Notes: generated by a model not told the origin, from the letters alone. A stretch of 64,000 bases of DNA from Macrotis lagotis (GCF_037893015.1 NC_133658.1:289111719-289175718); one strand, 5' to 3'. Counted from the stretch's first letter, positions 1-64,000 are shown. Numbers and translations: made by a program.

Positions 1-1416
1 AAGTCTCTCAGGCTGCCCCCACTAACGTCTTTTAGGGGTAGGAAGGCTATCTAGAGGCCCTAGACCCAATAAGGCAGATGTACAAGACATAATTGGCTGT
101 GTACTATCTGGCAAGGGAGGTTTATGAGCTAGGCCAAAACTGGTTTGAAATCTAGATAAAAAGTCCTTGGAAATAGGAAGTCACCCAGAAGGCAGTAGAA
201 AGGGGGTAGTTATGAGGAGAATCTGAGTGAAGGGAAGTGGCTAATTATCTGAGGTGTGGCCACCCTTGTGTCCTCTGATCTCCCAAAGCAGGAACCCCCT
301 CCCCAGGTGACAAAGGAGAGTGGGGAGGGAGAAGGCCTGGGCCCTTTTATTCATGTTTCTTTCCTTTTCCCACCCCTTTGGCAGTTTCTGAGTTGGTCCC
401 TGTGCTGGGGTACCTATCTAAAAAAAGGTTTGTAACCCTTTTTTGTGTGTCATGGACATCTTTGGCAATCTGGTGAAATCCATGGACCCATCCTCAAGAC
501 AGTGGCCTGTTGCCTACATGTGTAATGGACAGAAATGCTCGATTTCATTGATAAGTTAGTCAAAATAATGATGTAATTTTTCACTTACCCAAGTTCACAG
601 ACTATCCATGGACCATTGGGAGTTGATGGGACTCCAGATTAAGAACCCTTGTCTAAAGATAGAAGGGGATTTTCTGATGAAGACCCTCCTTGAAGAAAAG
701 AAGAGGGCTGCTGGCACCTTTTCTGAGCAGCATATTATGTAGACAGAACATCAATGAGAAGTCCATAGAGAAAGGATTATTTGTTTATCAGTCCCAAAGC
801 CCTCTGGGGGAATTCATCCTTCCCCCAGTTGCTTCCCCCTTCTTAGGTTAGGAAAATTGATTCTTAGGACTTCTCTTTTTCAGTCCACTTCCAAGCAAAT
901 ACAACACCCACAGGCCTCTGCTCTTGCCAGTCATTTCCAGTCTCTGGGGGAGACTGAGTGTACAGATTCATCCCCATTCACTGCCCCCCACCCTCCACAC
1001 CAGGTTCATTCTGCCATGAGTTAGACTGCCTTCTGAGCAAAGGAAAGTGAAAGGGAAGTCTAGAAGAGAAGTTTGTTTGGTCCATCAGGCTTCTATTATT
1101 GGCAAAGGTAAGGAGTGGTCTTTGCAAGGAGTCCATCCTCAATCCCAGACAGCCAATTGTCTAGGAGGTAGTCTCAGTCACTGGAAGTCAAATACTCTAC
1201 AATCATCTCTTAAGCACTTAATTCTATGGGGAATGGCATCTCTGCCATTTATTCTAACAGGGAAATATGAGAAGTGACAGTCATTTTCTGGGCAATGTGA
1301 CCTGTTTAATTTAACCTTTAGTTAACTTACCTTGCTTTTTGGTTTAAATAAATGTCCCTTGACTTTGCTATTATGAGCAGGCAGCTAGATGGTGGTCAGT
1401 AGAATGCTGAGGGCAG

Positions 1417-1594
1417 GGGTAGCTAGGTGGCGCAGTGGGGGGGCAGCTAGGTGGCTCAGTGGATAAAGCACTGGCCCTGGAGTCAGGAGTATCTGGGTTA
1501 AAATCCGGTCTCAGACACTTAATAATTACCTAGCTGTGTGGCCTTAGGAAGCCACTTAACCCTGTTTGCCTTGCAAAAACCTGAAAAAAAAAAA
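1417..1594 (+). mobile_element. tRNA-derived SINE with duplicated head
   Basis: The body runs from a tRNA-like head (A-box TGGCTCAGTGG) through the shared core 'cagacacttaataattacct' to an A-rich tail. The head is partly repeated: one copy at about 1417-1440 is followed by a second that continues into the full element. It is flanked by a perfect 16-bp target-site duplication (1401-1416 and 1595-1610). Confidence 0.9.
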
Positions 1595-1611
1595 AAGAAT
1601 GCTGAGGGCAG

Positions 1612-1790
1612 AAGAATGCTGAGGGCAGAGTTAGGAAGATGAGTTCAAAACTTTCCTCACTAAATTGTGATTAGTCTCAGTTTTCTAATCTGTAAAATGG
1701 GGAGCACATTTGCTCAGAGTTGGTGAGAACTAAACAAAATTACATATGTAAATTAACTTTACAAAGCTAAAAGCGATATGTAAATTCTGA
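1612..1790 (+). repeat. MIR-like SINE fragment
   Basis: The string 'tcagttttctaatctgtaaa' followed by 'atggggagcac' is the typical 3' half of MIR. It is diverged and its ends are approximate. Confidence 0.55.
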
Positions 1791-2049
1791 CTATTATATT
1801 ACCATGTTCCATGTTTAATTCTGAATAAGAGTGAGGAGGTTCAGGAGGTACAGTCACAATGGTTTTGAATGGATGAAAAACTCAAAGAATTTAGGAATGT
1901 TCCAATTGAGAGGTGAAACATTTACACATGCAAACATATTCCTATACCTCCCAATGAGAAACTACACCCTACAAGAAGGCCAAAAGAACATTTGCCTTCT
2001 TTTATGGAGAACTTTCACAAGGTAGACACTTATGGGGTGGAGTGGGGGG

Positions 2050-2395
2050 CAGAAGAAGTGATACAGAGACATCCTGAAGGTCAAATTGATAGTGCAGCTT
2101 GGGAGACACTGGCACAGGGCATCCTAGCATAGGGTGCCCTCATCACAGGGTGCTGTGTTCTATGAGCAGAGAAGAACTGAAGGGGCTCAAAGGAAATGTG
2201 GGAAATGTAAGTTTAGAGGACTCACCCCAAGTGTTCACATGGACCATTTGTGCCTGACCTATGGTAGAACATCCCAAGCTCGTTTTGGTCTGATCAGCCA
2301 CAGGTGGACACACTGTAACTCATCTCTAACATAGTGATGTCATTTTAGTCCTCTTCCACAACAAAGGACAAGAACCAACCAAACCAAACCACTTA
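2050..2395 (+). repeat. probable RTE-type non-LTR repeat 3' end
   Basis: The right end reads 'tcctcttccacaacaaagga' followed by a short AACC-type tail (2373-2390). This resembles the 3' terminus of RTE-related marsupial repeats, and a similar end occurs at 56.79 kb. The left boundary is uncertain. Confidence 0.4.
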
Positions 2396-2852
2396 CCACT
2401 CATCACCTTTACTGGGCACCCACACAGCAGACCAAACCCCTTCATTTCCTACCATAAAGCCTAAGTCCTTTACAGCAAAAGCTCTGTAGCTTCCCTCCAA
2501 CTATAGAATGGGGTGAGAATCATTGGAAGAAGTCATGTGTAGATGAGTGAGCACAGATTTATTTCCTTTAATCATAAAGATCCCAAAGACAGAGCCTACT
2601 CCTGACCCTCCCCCTCCCCCTTGGAAAATCTGACTCAGGGAAACTGTATAGACTCTGGCTAAAACTGTATAAACTCTCATCCTGAAAACTAATAGGATCT
2701 CCCTTGCCCTTGACCCAGAGCCCTCAGAATCGATTTTTTCCTATTGTCTCTAGTCTAGAACTGCCAGAGGAAAAAGATCACAGAATTAGGGTGAGATAAG
2801 AAAGCTATTTTTCTGAATGTGCATCTTACCTGCTCCCCAACTTAACTAAGTT

Positions 2853-3004
2853 GTTTTTTTTAATTTTTTTTGCAAGGCAATGGGGTTAAGTGACTTGCCC
2901 AGGGCCACACAGCTAGGTAATTATTAAGTGTCTGAGGTCAGATTTGAACCCAGGTCCTCCTGACTCCAGGGCTGGTGCTATATCCACTGCGCCACCTAGC
3001 CGCC
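2853..3004 (-). mobile_element. tRNA-derived SINE
   Basis: Antisense copy: oligo-T, then 'tgcaaggcaatggggttaag', the core, and a B-box complement, ending at 'gccacctagccgcc'. A 12-bp perfect target-site duplication 'cttaactaagtt' lies at 2841-2852 and 3005-3016. Confidence 0.9.
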
Positions 3005-4254
3005 CTTAACTAAGTTTTTTTGAGGGAAGGGACTACTAGGATCTGGAGCAGTATCTAGATTGCTCCTATACTCATGGAGACATGGGATTCCAGAGAAATG
3101 AGGGTTGGAATCTGGTCTCTGACACTCACCATGTAACCATGGGGGAATCACTTCATTTCTCTGGACCTAGTACGATTATTCTAAGCATCAAATGAAATCA
3201 TAGAGGTAAAAGTCACCCCAGATAGGCTTGAATTATGAAGCTGTGTCTGCCGCATGTGCAGTTGCAGAGGTGATTTAAGACGAACAGTTTGAGAACATGC
3301 TGGGTCATTTCAGGGTAAGCTGGAGATTTCCTAAGTTGTTTGTGCTCACCAGGAAAGTGGACCAGACTTTACTGCGGCTCACAACGGTTGAGTCCAAGGA
3401 CTCCATCAACCTTAGCCTCCCCAGCTTGAAGGATGGGGCTTGGGCCACTACATCTAGTACAACTCTCCCTCATTTTCAGTTGAGGAAACTGAAGTTTAGG
3501 GAGCATAGTTTTAGTTTCAGTCGTTTTCTCACCTGGGGGTGAGGTGGGGTGGGGTTTCCCTATACAAAATCACCTGCCCATTTCCTATCCTTAGTAGACT
3601 TGTACACTTTGTGTCCCCGTTGATAAAAAGGTTCTAATAATAACAACCACCAACGGCATCACTGGAGTTCAAGGTCAGCTTTCTTTCTATTGTATCACTT
3701 CACATGTATACTTTCCTGTTGATTTGTATTAAATTTTACTCTTCATCCACAGCCTTAGGAATAGATATTCTAAAATTTATTAATATTCTGATTGAAGTTA
3801 ATTGAAAAAGAAAACTCAATGTTGATGAGGCCAGAGACCTACTTTTAATTTTCTCCAAGTCTTACTGGGACACTTATGAGAGCATTAGTGTCATATGTCC
3901 CTAACACCACCAGGTGGCAACAGAGGCCTTTCCCCACCTTTTTACCTGGCGACTGTAAATGACACCTACCAGGAGACTTTAGATTACGTAATTGGTTCTG
4001 AATAATCTGTCCAGAGTCATGGAGGTGACATAGGATCACTGACTCATGTGGGCCTCTAGACCAGGGGTCCCTTACTTTGTTTGCAAAGAATATGGGAGCC
4101 CTCTGTGAGTGGTAAAGCCTACGGTACCCCTTCACAGAACAGTATTTTAAAATGCTCAATAAAATACAAAAAAAATCTATCATATTGAAAGTTATCAAAA
4201 TATAAAAAAAAAATTCACCTCAGTTAAAAGCCATTCATTTATACTATAAGCTCC

Positions 4255-4487
4255 GTGGGAGTTGGCAGTTGAATGGACAGAATCCAGAATCAGGTAGACC
4301 TAAATTCAAATCCTGCCTCAGATACTTCCCTGGCTATATGACCCTGGGTAAATCATCTCTTTCTGCTTCTATTTCCTTCTCTGTAAAATGGGGATAATAA
4401 TAAAATGTACCTCACAGAGTTGCTAAGAGACTCAAATAAGATCATCATAAAGTACTTGGCTAATTTTAAAATGGTAAATAACCCTTA
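4255..4487 (+). repeat. MIR SINE
   Basis: A near-full MIR consensus path is visible: 'aaattcaaatcctgcctcag', the core 'tatgaccctgggtaaatcat', then 'tctgtaaaatggggataata' and a tail resembling 'aaagtacttggcta'. It is old and diverged. Confidence 0.7.
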
Positions 4488-5027
4488 GTTTTTATTTTCA
4501 TCCCTTGCTCTATGATAGTAACAACAATATAACTTAGACTTGTATAACATTTTAGAGTTTGCAAGGCAATTTAAAAATACTATCTTATTTGATCCTCACA
4601 GGAACCCTAGAGGTAGGTGTTTTTATTATCTACATTTTACAGTTGAAGAAACCAAGGCAGAGAGACTCAAGAAAAAAGGTCTCAGAAAGTGATTGCTGGC
4701 TCCAGGCGGGCAGCAAATTTGGACAAATACTGCTTCCTACAGGAGTCTTAAACTCAAATAGAAACAGGATAAATTAATAAATAAGGATCCCTGCAGGTCA
4801 CATTTTGACTTCATTTTAAAATGTAATGTTATCTATGTTTTATTGTATTTTTGTTATTTTGTTAAACATTTCCCAGTTACATTTTTAATCTGGTGAACCA
4901 TACTCAGGAGTGTTACAGGCGTCAATGCAGTCAATAAGCCTTGTGCTTGACCCCTCTGGCTTACTCAATCTGGCAGTTGATGCCCAAAACAAAGAGATTT
5001 GGAGACCCAGTCAAGTCCAACCAGCAC

Positions 5028-5030
<3 letters not shown>

Positions 5031-5080
<50 letters not shown>

Positions 5081-5092
5081 CACACACACACA
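5031..5092 (+). repeat. (AC)n microsatellite
   Basis: About 24 uninterrupted AC units, then an AA break and seven more. It yields spurious Thr-His open frames, which are not genes. Confidence 0.97.
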
Positions 5093-5479
5093 AAATCAAT
5101 CACACACTGTTTTACTCAGGATTTTCATTTATTGACCAAACATACTAACTTGGTTTCAGGAAGTTAAGGTTCAAGTCATTGTGAAACCCATGGTTTTGGG
5201 GTGAAGGATGTAGGTGGCAAGACAGTCCAGGTAGAAGGTCAAAGGGGAGAGAGGAAGAAGCCAAAGCCCTGGGACTGGATGAGTTCATCTCTCATGCAAT
5301 TGGGAAAATAACAAATACTGATTGGCTCCACTTTGGGCTGGGAACTGGGGAGGGATCTTTCCCCAACACCCTCCTGGATTTCGGAGAGCCCTTAGGGGAA
5401 TGGTTAGTTCTCTGGTTGCCTGTAAGATGCCAGGTTTACTAATAAGAACATTAAAGTGCCAAAGGACCAACCCAGAGAG

Positions 5480-5580
5480 ATAGCATAGGATGTAAAGTTG
5501 GAAGGGACCCTGGAGGGGGTCATCCAGTCCAACTCCTTTATTTTACTGAGATGGAAACTGAGGCCCAGAAAGGGGGAACA
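5480..5580 (-). repeat. CORE-SINE/MIR-like fragment
   Basis: 'tggaagggaccctggagggg', 'catccagtccaactccttta' and 'gatggaaactgaggcccaga' form an old mammalian SINE-like stretch. It probably lies in the PRRT1B 3' untranslated region. Family assignment and orientation are tentative. Confidence 0.45.
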
Positions 5581-5924
5581 AACTGCCTCTACCTTCCCCC
5601 ATCCTCTCTCCAAGGTCAGTAGAAAAGTAGAGATTGACCCAGGTGGGGAGTGCCATCCCAGAGAATTCATCCTAAAGTCGCCAACATCTCAGATGGAGTC
5701 CTGGGCCAAGGAATACTGCAAAATGGCGCCACAGTAAGTAACAGTTCAAGGGCTGGCATCCTGATAGCAGAATCACAGAAACAGAGGGCAGCAGGTGGGC
5801 AGCCAAGGAGCAACACTGTAGACCCTGCTCTCTCCCTGTAGGGCAGGCAGGAGAGGCGGGCAGAGTCCACAGAATGAGAACATCTTGGATATGATGGTAC
5901 AGCAGAAGTCCCAGAAAAGTTCCC

Positions 5925-11203
<5,279 letters not shown>

Positions 11204-11354
11204 GGGGCTGGGTTGCTCCTTCTCTGCTCTCACTGCCCGGTGACCAGTGACCAGTGCAGCCTGCTCGGACTCAGCCGAGGGAACAGTGACGGTGCTGGCC
11301 TGGGGCTCCTCTTTCCTTGCCGGGCTCCAGTTTCCTGGAGCCCCACTTCACTCG

Positions 11355-11367
11355 GTTAATAATTGAC
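11355..11367. promoter_or_regulatory. HNF1-like palindrome upstream of PRRT1B
   Basis: GTTAATAATTGAC differs at one base from the HNF1 palindrome GTTAATNATTAAC. It lies about 150 bp upstream of the candidate PRRT1B start codon. A single motif match is weak evidence. Confidence 0.3.
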
Positions 11368-13180
11368 AGGTTTGTTTGCCGCCGGCTGTGTCAACAAGGA
11401 GCTCCTCCTTCCGGGCCCCTCTGTACCAGTTTTTTAGAGAGCAAGGACCCCACTCCGCTGGATGGCAGTGCCTGGCAAAGCTGATGGCCAGTCTGATGGG
11501 AGCTCTCCTCTGGGGCCCAGGGCAGGGGAAACAATGCCTCTAACCTTTGATCTGCAAACAGCCCAAGCAGCCAAATTGTAGTCAATAGATACTCTGGAGG
11601 GTCCCAAGGTGACAGAATATAGCCATGCCCAAGGCCCTTCTGAGATGGCATTCACCCCATTGCTCAGGTCTTCCGGGAAGCTGGGAAAGATCTTAGAAGG
11701 TTCTTAGCAGCTCATTTGGGGGGCATGCAAGAGGACAGTTAGACTTGCCATTCAAATACTAGGTAAACAGTGGTGCTCCCAAATGTTGAACATCTTGTTG
11801 GGGTTCAGTCAATATTTTGGTCAGGGTCTACCTTAGGGCTAACCTATCTCTTGTGGTACAGGGCAGTCACCTACCAGGGAGACTTAGGTGGAGTTTACTA
11901 TCTCACAGCTTCAGCTGCACCGGGGCAGGGGGAGGCAGTTTTAGGAGGGAGCAGGACTATTGCAGAAACAGCAAAAGGATTAGGTTAACAAGAACATTTG
12001 GTGAGCCTCAGGTAAAATTTATGGCATATCTCCTGACTCTCAGGGTCAACTGAGTTCCCAGCCCCAGGTGCCAGCCAAACTATTTCTGAGGAGTTTCTGG
12101 GGACCCAGAAAAGTGTCAAGGACCCCCTTTACACAGGAGTTACACAAGTATTAATATTGTACTTCAAAATGAACTGATTTTTAAAAATAAAATTGCCCAG
12201 GATCCAGCAGTACATCAAAGGAATGGGGAGGAGAGAGAGCAAACTAGAGGGAAGGGGGAAAAGAGAAGAGAGAAACCCTGGCTGAAAGATTAGGGGCTCC
12301 TTCTCTTGATCTCAACTAATTACAACCTCTCTTAGTCTCAGTTTTCATTATCTACAAAATGGGAGTAAAAACTGAGGTGGGTTCCCCCAAAATGAAGAGG
12401 AGTCCTCACTGGATTTTTGGTCTTAATAATTAGATGAAATATGTGTCAATCCTCAGAATTTGTCCTTAAGAGCAAAGCAGAATTAGGTCAATATGCAAGT
12501 TTTATTAATATTTCAATACCTTCATGGATTAAACAACAGTATCTGAGGGTAGAGGGATAGAGTCCGACTAGAGAGCCAAACCCCCAAAGATAACAGCTTT
12601 GAAAAGGATTTTTTAATCCTTCTTCTATCAGAGGGAGATAGCTGAAAAGCCACCTCTGGCTCGTCCATCCAAGGGAGGGAGTGGCCTTTAGTTTAGGAGG
12701 GGAGACTGGCTATCAGACAAACCCACTAGGAGGGCTGCCCTAGGAGCACATGCCAGGGTGGGGTGACAACTCCCAACCTAGGATCTTTGTGCTCCATCCA
12801 TTATGCCGGGATCTCCTCAAATGTGAATTGCCCCTTCTGAATGTTTGCACACTTAGTGACTTTTGATGTTAGTTGTTAGAGGTCAACATAACAATGGCTT
12901 TTGCACAAAAGAAAGCAAAAATAAAACAAAAAAAACCCCAATGGCCTTTGCTATAGAACTGTAATAAAGTGTTTCTTAAAGCATTCTAGAAAAATGAATA
13001 GAGATTTAGATATAATTCTCTAAAATGGAGAGCAATTTTCTCCTAAGCAAGCCTGGAGCCTCTGAGGCTTAGCTCTTAACCCAGTTCCCCTTTTTGGGGA
13101 GGGGGGTGGCCCCGCTCTTTGGGAGAAGTGTGGACTAGAGATTCATAGGCTCAGAGATGGAAGGGCTGGGCGAGCCCGCC
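11368..13180. other. intergenic DNA between PRRT1B and UCK1, no gene seen
   Basis: Unremarkable sequence with a short MIR-like piece near 12.33 kb ('cagttttcattatctacaaa'). The open frames have no splice context or homology that I can see. Confidence 0.5.
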
Positions 13181-14115
13181 TGGCCTTAGGGGTGCGGGAA
13201 CTTCGGCCAAGGGAGGTTGGCCTCAAGTTGCCCACACCAAAGCGGGACGTGAGTGTGAGACCTGCGGGCGCTGGGGCCGTGCTCTCCCGCCCCCTTACAC
13301 TGGATTCCTGCTGCGGAAGGTGTCCAGGGCCAGCACGCGGGGGCCGGGCCGGGAGCTGGTGTCGGCGGGGCAGCTGCGCCCTGCCCAGCTACACACCGCG
13401 GCCCGGGGCCTCCCGGGGCCCAGCCCCCGGCGCCCCCTCCGCCGCGCCGCCCGGCCGGCCTCAGTTTCCTCATCTGTCAAAGAGCGGGAGGCGGCGGTGA
13501 CAACCCACTCGTGTCTCTGCTGAAAGGCCAACGGCCCCACGGCGGGCCGACGGGGCGGACAGGATGCCGTGGGCGGTCCCGGAGCGGGAGGGAGCGGGCC
13601 AGGCCCCGGGCTCCGAGTTCGGATCGTGCGCCGACAAGCACCACGGACAGCGGCCTGGCCTCGCTGCTGGCTCGCGGCCGGGAGGACGCAGACACGAGGG
13701 GCCCGGGCCGTCCGGGGCCGCTCAGCCACGCCCGGTGCCCCCCCGGGTCTCCTCACTCCCCCGGGCAGGGTCCGCCCCTTGGAAGCAGCGGCCCCGGGGA
13801 CAACCTGTGGGAGGACCCCGCGCCGTGCCCTGCGCTGCGCCGGGCAGTGCCCAGCAGACACGCCCTGCCCCCTCCCGGGAGCCTGCTAGAACTTCACCGG
13901 CGACGCGTTTCCTAGCAACCGCGCGGGCAGAGCCGGCACTCGGGAGAGCGCCGGACGGGGAGGACCCCGGGGCCGCTGCCTCTAGCGCGGGGGAGGCGCG
14001 GCAGCGGTCTTCGGGGAGCGGCCCCCGGGCCCGGGGAGGGGCAGCCGAGGGGGTGCTGGCTGGCCGAAGGGGCAGTTAATGGTCTGGAGCATGCGCGCTC
14101 CGCGCGGGCCCTAGG

Positions 14116-14130
14116 GGACTACAACTCCCG
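14116..14130 (+). promoter_or_regulatory. ZNF143/Staf-like motif, copy 1
   Basis: GGACTACAACTCCCG matches the core ACTACAACTCCC of the ZNF143 (SBS) site found in many CpG-island promoters. It lies about 170 bp upstream of the UCK1 ATG. Confidence 0.6.
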
Positions 14131-14190
14131 CGTCGCTCCGCGGCGCCGTGGGGCCCCCTCGGCCGCTGGAAGCCGCGCGCGGTGTGCGCC

Positions 14191-14205
14191 GGGACTTGTA
14201 GTGCC
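14191..14205 (-). promoter_or_regulatory. ZNF143/Staf-like motif, copy 2 (inverted)
   Basis: GGGACTTGTAGTGCC is the reverse complement of GGCACTACAAGTCCC. It forms an inverted pair with the first copy about 70 bp away and lies 85 bp upstream of the UCK1 ATG. Confidence 0.5.
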
Positions 14206-14289
14206 GGGGCCGCTCTGACCTCGGCTCCGGGGGCGGGCGGGCCGGAGCTGGGGCCCGGGGGAAGTCGATGCGGGGAGGCCGAGCCGGCC

Positions 14290-21179
<6,890 letters not shown>

Positions 21180-22460
21180 GGAGCTGGCTGGAGGCTGTTA
21201 ATCAGCCTAACGGGCAGATCTTCCTTGATGACATCTCTGGATGGGATGGAATGGGTCTGGAGTTATTTTTTTTTAAAAACAAAAACCCCATACCCTAAGT
21301 CCTTTAGAAATACTCTTTTAGCTCTTGTCACAAAATGATTCTAAGATAAAATCATTTAACTATTTAGGAATAGAAAAATGTTAATTTTATTCAGTCTTAA
21401 ATATGGAAAATACTAAAAGGACTTTCTTGATGTTTTTATCTTCCATGTATTCAGGAGGCTTCTGAAATCTCTTTGGGCCACCTGAAAAATGCCTAACACC
21501 TGCATGAATGAACCTACTATACTTGCTCCCAGAAGTAAAGCTAATAACACATTTTAAAAATAAATTGGGGGCCTGGGTCCTGGTTCTGTGGGTGGTACAA
21601 TCTTAACATGAATGAACCATGAAAAAATGTCTTCTTTCCTCCTAGGTTCTACACAGGACCATAAACAGAGGGGGAAATATTGATAAGCACTTTTAAAAAA
21701 AGAAAAACAAAAACACTACTATTAAATATAAAGGAGAGTATCTCCTATTTTTGAATGTCTTTATAGAGGACCTAAAAGGCTTATATATGTTTGATAGGTT
21801 ACTGTAGAATCAAGATTTGCCACTATAGAAGTCAATCAAATAATTCTGGTGTTTGTATGGTTTTGACTTGAATGTAGCTAAATAGTGCCCCAAGCAAACA
21901 GCTCCTCCTGAGGCTGTTGACTCTATTCACATCTACCTGGAAACTGCCAAGTCAAGGCTTCCCTGTCCTAGGATTAAGGACACACGCTGCCTACCGCCAA
22001 ACAGCTCACATTATATTATTCATCCCCATGTTGGGTGCATGCTTTTCTTAGAACTCAATTACACAGTGAAATCTAAAGGTTCAAAATGAAGGCTGTTGTA
22101 CAAATCAGACCTCCAGTTGCTGTACCACTTATCAAATATGGCCTAGCACTGAATTGCATTTATGAGATTGTCTTGGTCTATATGGCTCTATTTAATCTTT
22201 CTTCCCAACTAGTGTTCTGTTCCCTCTATGATATATATGTACATTATATAAATACATACACATATATACAAGCTGTTTCATAATCAGTGAGCCACTTAAG
22301 GTTTGCTTCTATCAGGCATAAATCATTAGTTATTATAAGATACATAAGGCAGAGAACTTTGTTTCAGGTCCTTTGGCTTTCTAAACTAATTAGGTAAATC
22401 TTTGTCATGCTTAATTTCTGTCTTGAGACTAATAAACAATTAAATAGCAGTGTTCATTTG
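21180..22460 (+). other. UCK1: UCK1 3' untranslated region (inferred extent)
   Basis: Non-coding sequence after the UCK1 stop. The end is inferred from the AATAAA at 22431-22436; an earlier AATAAA near 21559 is also possible. No clear young repeats occur in it, fitting a UTR. Confidence 0.5.
22431..22436 (+). terminator. candidate UCK1 poly(A) signal
   Basis: AATAAA about 1.25 kb after the stop codon, followed within about 25 bp by T/G-rich sequence ('gtgttcatttgtctct'). Confidence 0.5.
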
Positions 22461-23311
22461 TCTCTTTAAAATTATCTTTTATATATATATATAAACATAA
22501 ATCACAGAAAGAGGAATTAGAGAGATGATACTAATACCTTTGAGTTAGGGGTCATGTTCATTTAACATAAATGTCACCACAGAGCAATATCTCATATAAT
22601 AAGGATTTTTTTTAAAAATGCCATAACAAGATTCTAGGATGCAGTAGATTTTTTTTCATCTTGTAGTCAGAAAACTTAGATGAAACCTTATAATGGGCTT
22701 TTGACCAGACCAAAGTAACTTACCTTCATACAGACTGGAAAAATGGAAAAATCATGGTGCCACCAAAGATGAGTACTCAGTTATTGCTCTGGTATAGTAG
22801 GTTTAGGAAGTATTCATAATGGCATGAGTCTACTCAAAGTAGGTACTGAGGATAATAGCTAATGGAACTATCTGCTACTTCCTATTTTAAAAGCTGAATT
22901 GTAGTTCATCATGGGCTCTCAAGTTCTTTTAGCTTATATAATTTCTTTTTATCTCCATCAGGCTGCAGGGTATGACTATATTAATCAATGATGAAAAGGA
23001 GTTTTGTTCAGTTAAGGGCTGTACATGTCAGTGGAAACAGTTTGCTCTCTAGTTTTCAGGAAAAGATTTATCCTTGCTCAAAATGTACCTCTTAAACAGC
23101 ATTCTCAATGGAGAAATGAAACAATTAAACAAGATAGAAAGTTTTTAGTTACCTCTTCCTGTAGTTAAAGGCCAGGAACTAATCAGTTCCTAAATAACAT
23201 TCATTCAATCCCAGAGTAGCTTTGCTTATTAATAAATGCAAGAAAGAAACAAGGTCTTTTCTACTTTATCCAGCTCTTTATCTCAGATATACACGTTTAT
23301 CCTTTTTTCTA

Positions 23312-63387
<40,076 letters not shown>

Positions 63388-64000
63388 CTGTGATAAGGAG
63401 GAAAAAAAATAAGCAACCAAATATATGAAAATGAGCCCAAAACATTTGAGAATCTTTTATACTTTCTTAATTATCCCTCTATCCCACTCACTGAGGTGGC
63501 TCAAACTTTCTATTATCTTTCTATCTTTCCTTCCCCTACCTCTCAATTGAGAAAACTGTCTTCTATTGTATTGACAAAATTGAGGCAATTAGCCAACAGC
63601 TCTTTTTTTCTCCCTTCTTCCACATCATTCAGATGCCTTCTGCCACTCACTGTCTCTGCCCTGACCCAGCTCACATGAAGAAGTGGTCCTTCTCTTTGAT
63701 AAAGCAAATTCCTTTAACTACACAAGCATAAGTGATCCCATTCCATTTTGTCTCCTCCAGCAGAATTCCCTGAATTTCCTCTCTTTCACTTATCTTCAAT
63801 TGTTCCTCATCTACTGACTGCTTCCCCACTGACTACAAACATATCCACATCTTAACAATACTCGAAAAACTCTCAATTTATCTATTCCAAGAAAACAGCA
63901 TTAGAACAAGTCCATATACCCCCTCCAGAGCCTGACTCTAAGATGAAGTCCAAAGTCAGGAAGTAGACTAGAAGAATGGGTAAATAAAAAATAGAAATCT

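Larger units (their letters stand above)
1..5924. other. intergenic DNA downstream of PRRT1B, no gene seen
   Basis: No open frame here has exon-like borders or a recognisable protein. The stretch holds two tRNA-type SINEs (about 1.4 and 2.9 kb), MIR-like pieces near 1.65, 3.1, 4.3 and 4.55 kb, a probable RTE-type repeat ending near 2.39 kb and a CA microsatellite near 5.03 kb. The first 1.3 kb shows no repeat or gene that I recognise. The part next to 5924 must contain the PRRT1B 3' untranslated region. Confidence 0.6.

Noticed and set aside
4910..5167. Open frames reading poly-His/Thr
   Set aside because: They are translations of the CA microsatellite.

Overview
The window is nuclear DNA from a mammal, most likely a marsupial. 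It has spliced genes with GT/AG introns, a CpG island, MIR and L2 fossils, LINE-1 copies, and about twenty copies of one tRNA-derived SINE of the kind that fills marsupial genomes. The lineage within marsupials cannot be fixed from sequence reading alone.

Layout. 1-5.9 kb: intergenic DNA with SINEs, MIR-like repeats and a CA microsatellite. 5.9-11.2 kb: PRRT1B on the minus strand, a two-helix CD225/dispanin-type proline-rich membrane protein. I assemble it as four coding exons, 281 codons plus stop; the first exon carries only 10 coding bases and is the least certain part. 13.2-14.8 kb: a CpG island with two opposed ZNF143-like motifs, the promoter of UCK1. 14.3-21.2 kb: UCK1 on the plus strand, complete in seven coding exons (281 aa). 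21.2-23.3 kb: the tail-to-tail 3' ends of UCK1 and POMT1. 23.3-63.4 kb: the last 15 coding exons of POMT1 on the minus strand (582 complete residues to the stop codon). The first ~140 residues lie beyond the right edge.

The three genes do unrelated jobs: pyrimidine nucleoside salvage (UCK1), dystroglycan O-mannosylation in the ER (POMT1), and a probable neuronal-type membrane protein (PRRT1B). They sit together by conserved synteny, as at human 9q34, not as a functional cluster. All exon joins were checked by reading frame: every predicted junction keeps phase.

POMT1 introns carry most of the repeats. They include a near-complete but broken LINE-1 (40.2-46.9 kb, opposite in orientation to POMT1), several 5'-truncated L1 pieces with target-site duplications, a probable HAL1/L1 relic split by later insertions, and SINEs nested in older repeats. 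I found no CRISPR array, bacterial-type operon or undescribed multi-gene system. The noteworthy points are splice-site oddities in POMT1 and UCK1, the tiny PRRT1B first exon, and well-preserved nested insertion histories.
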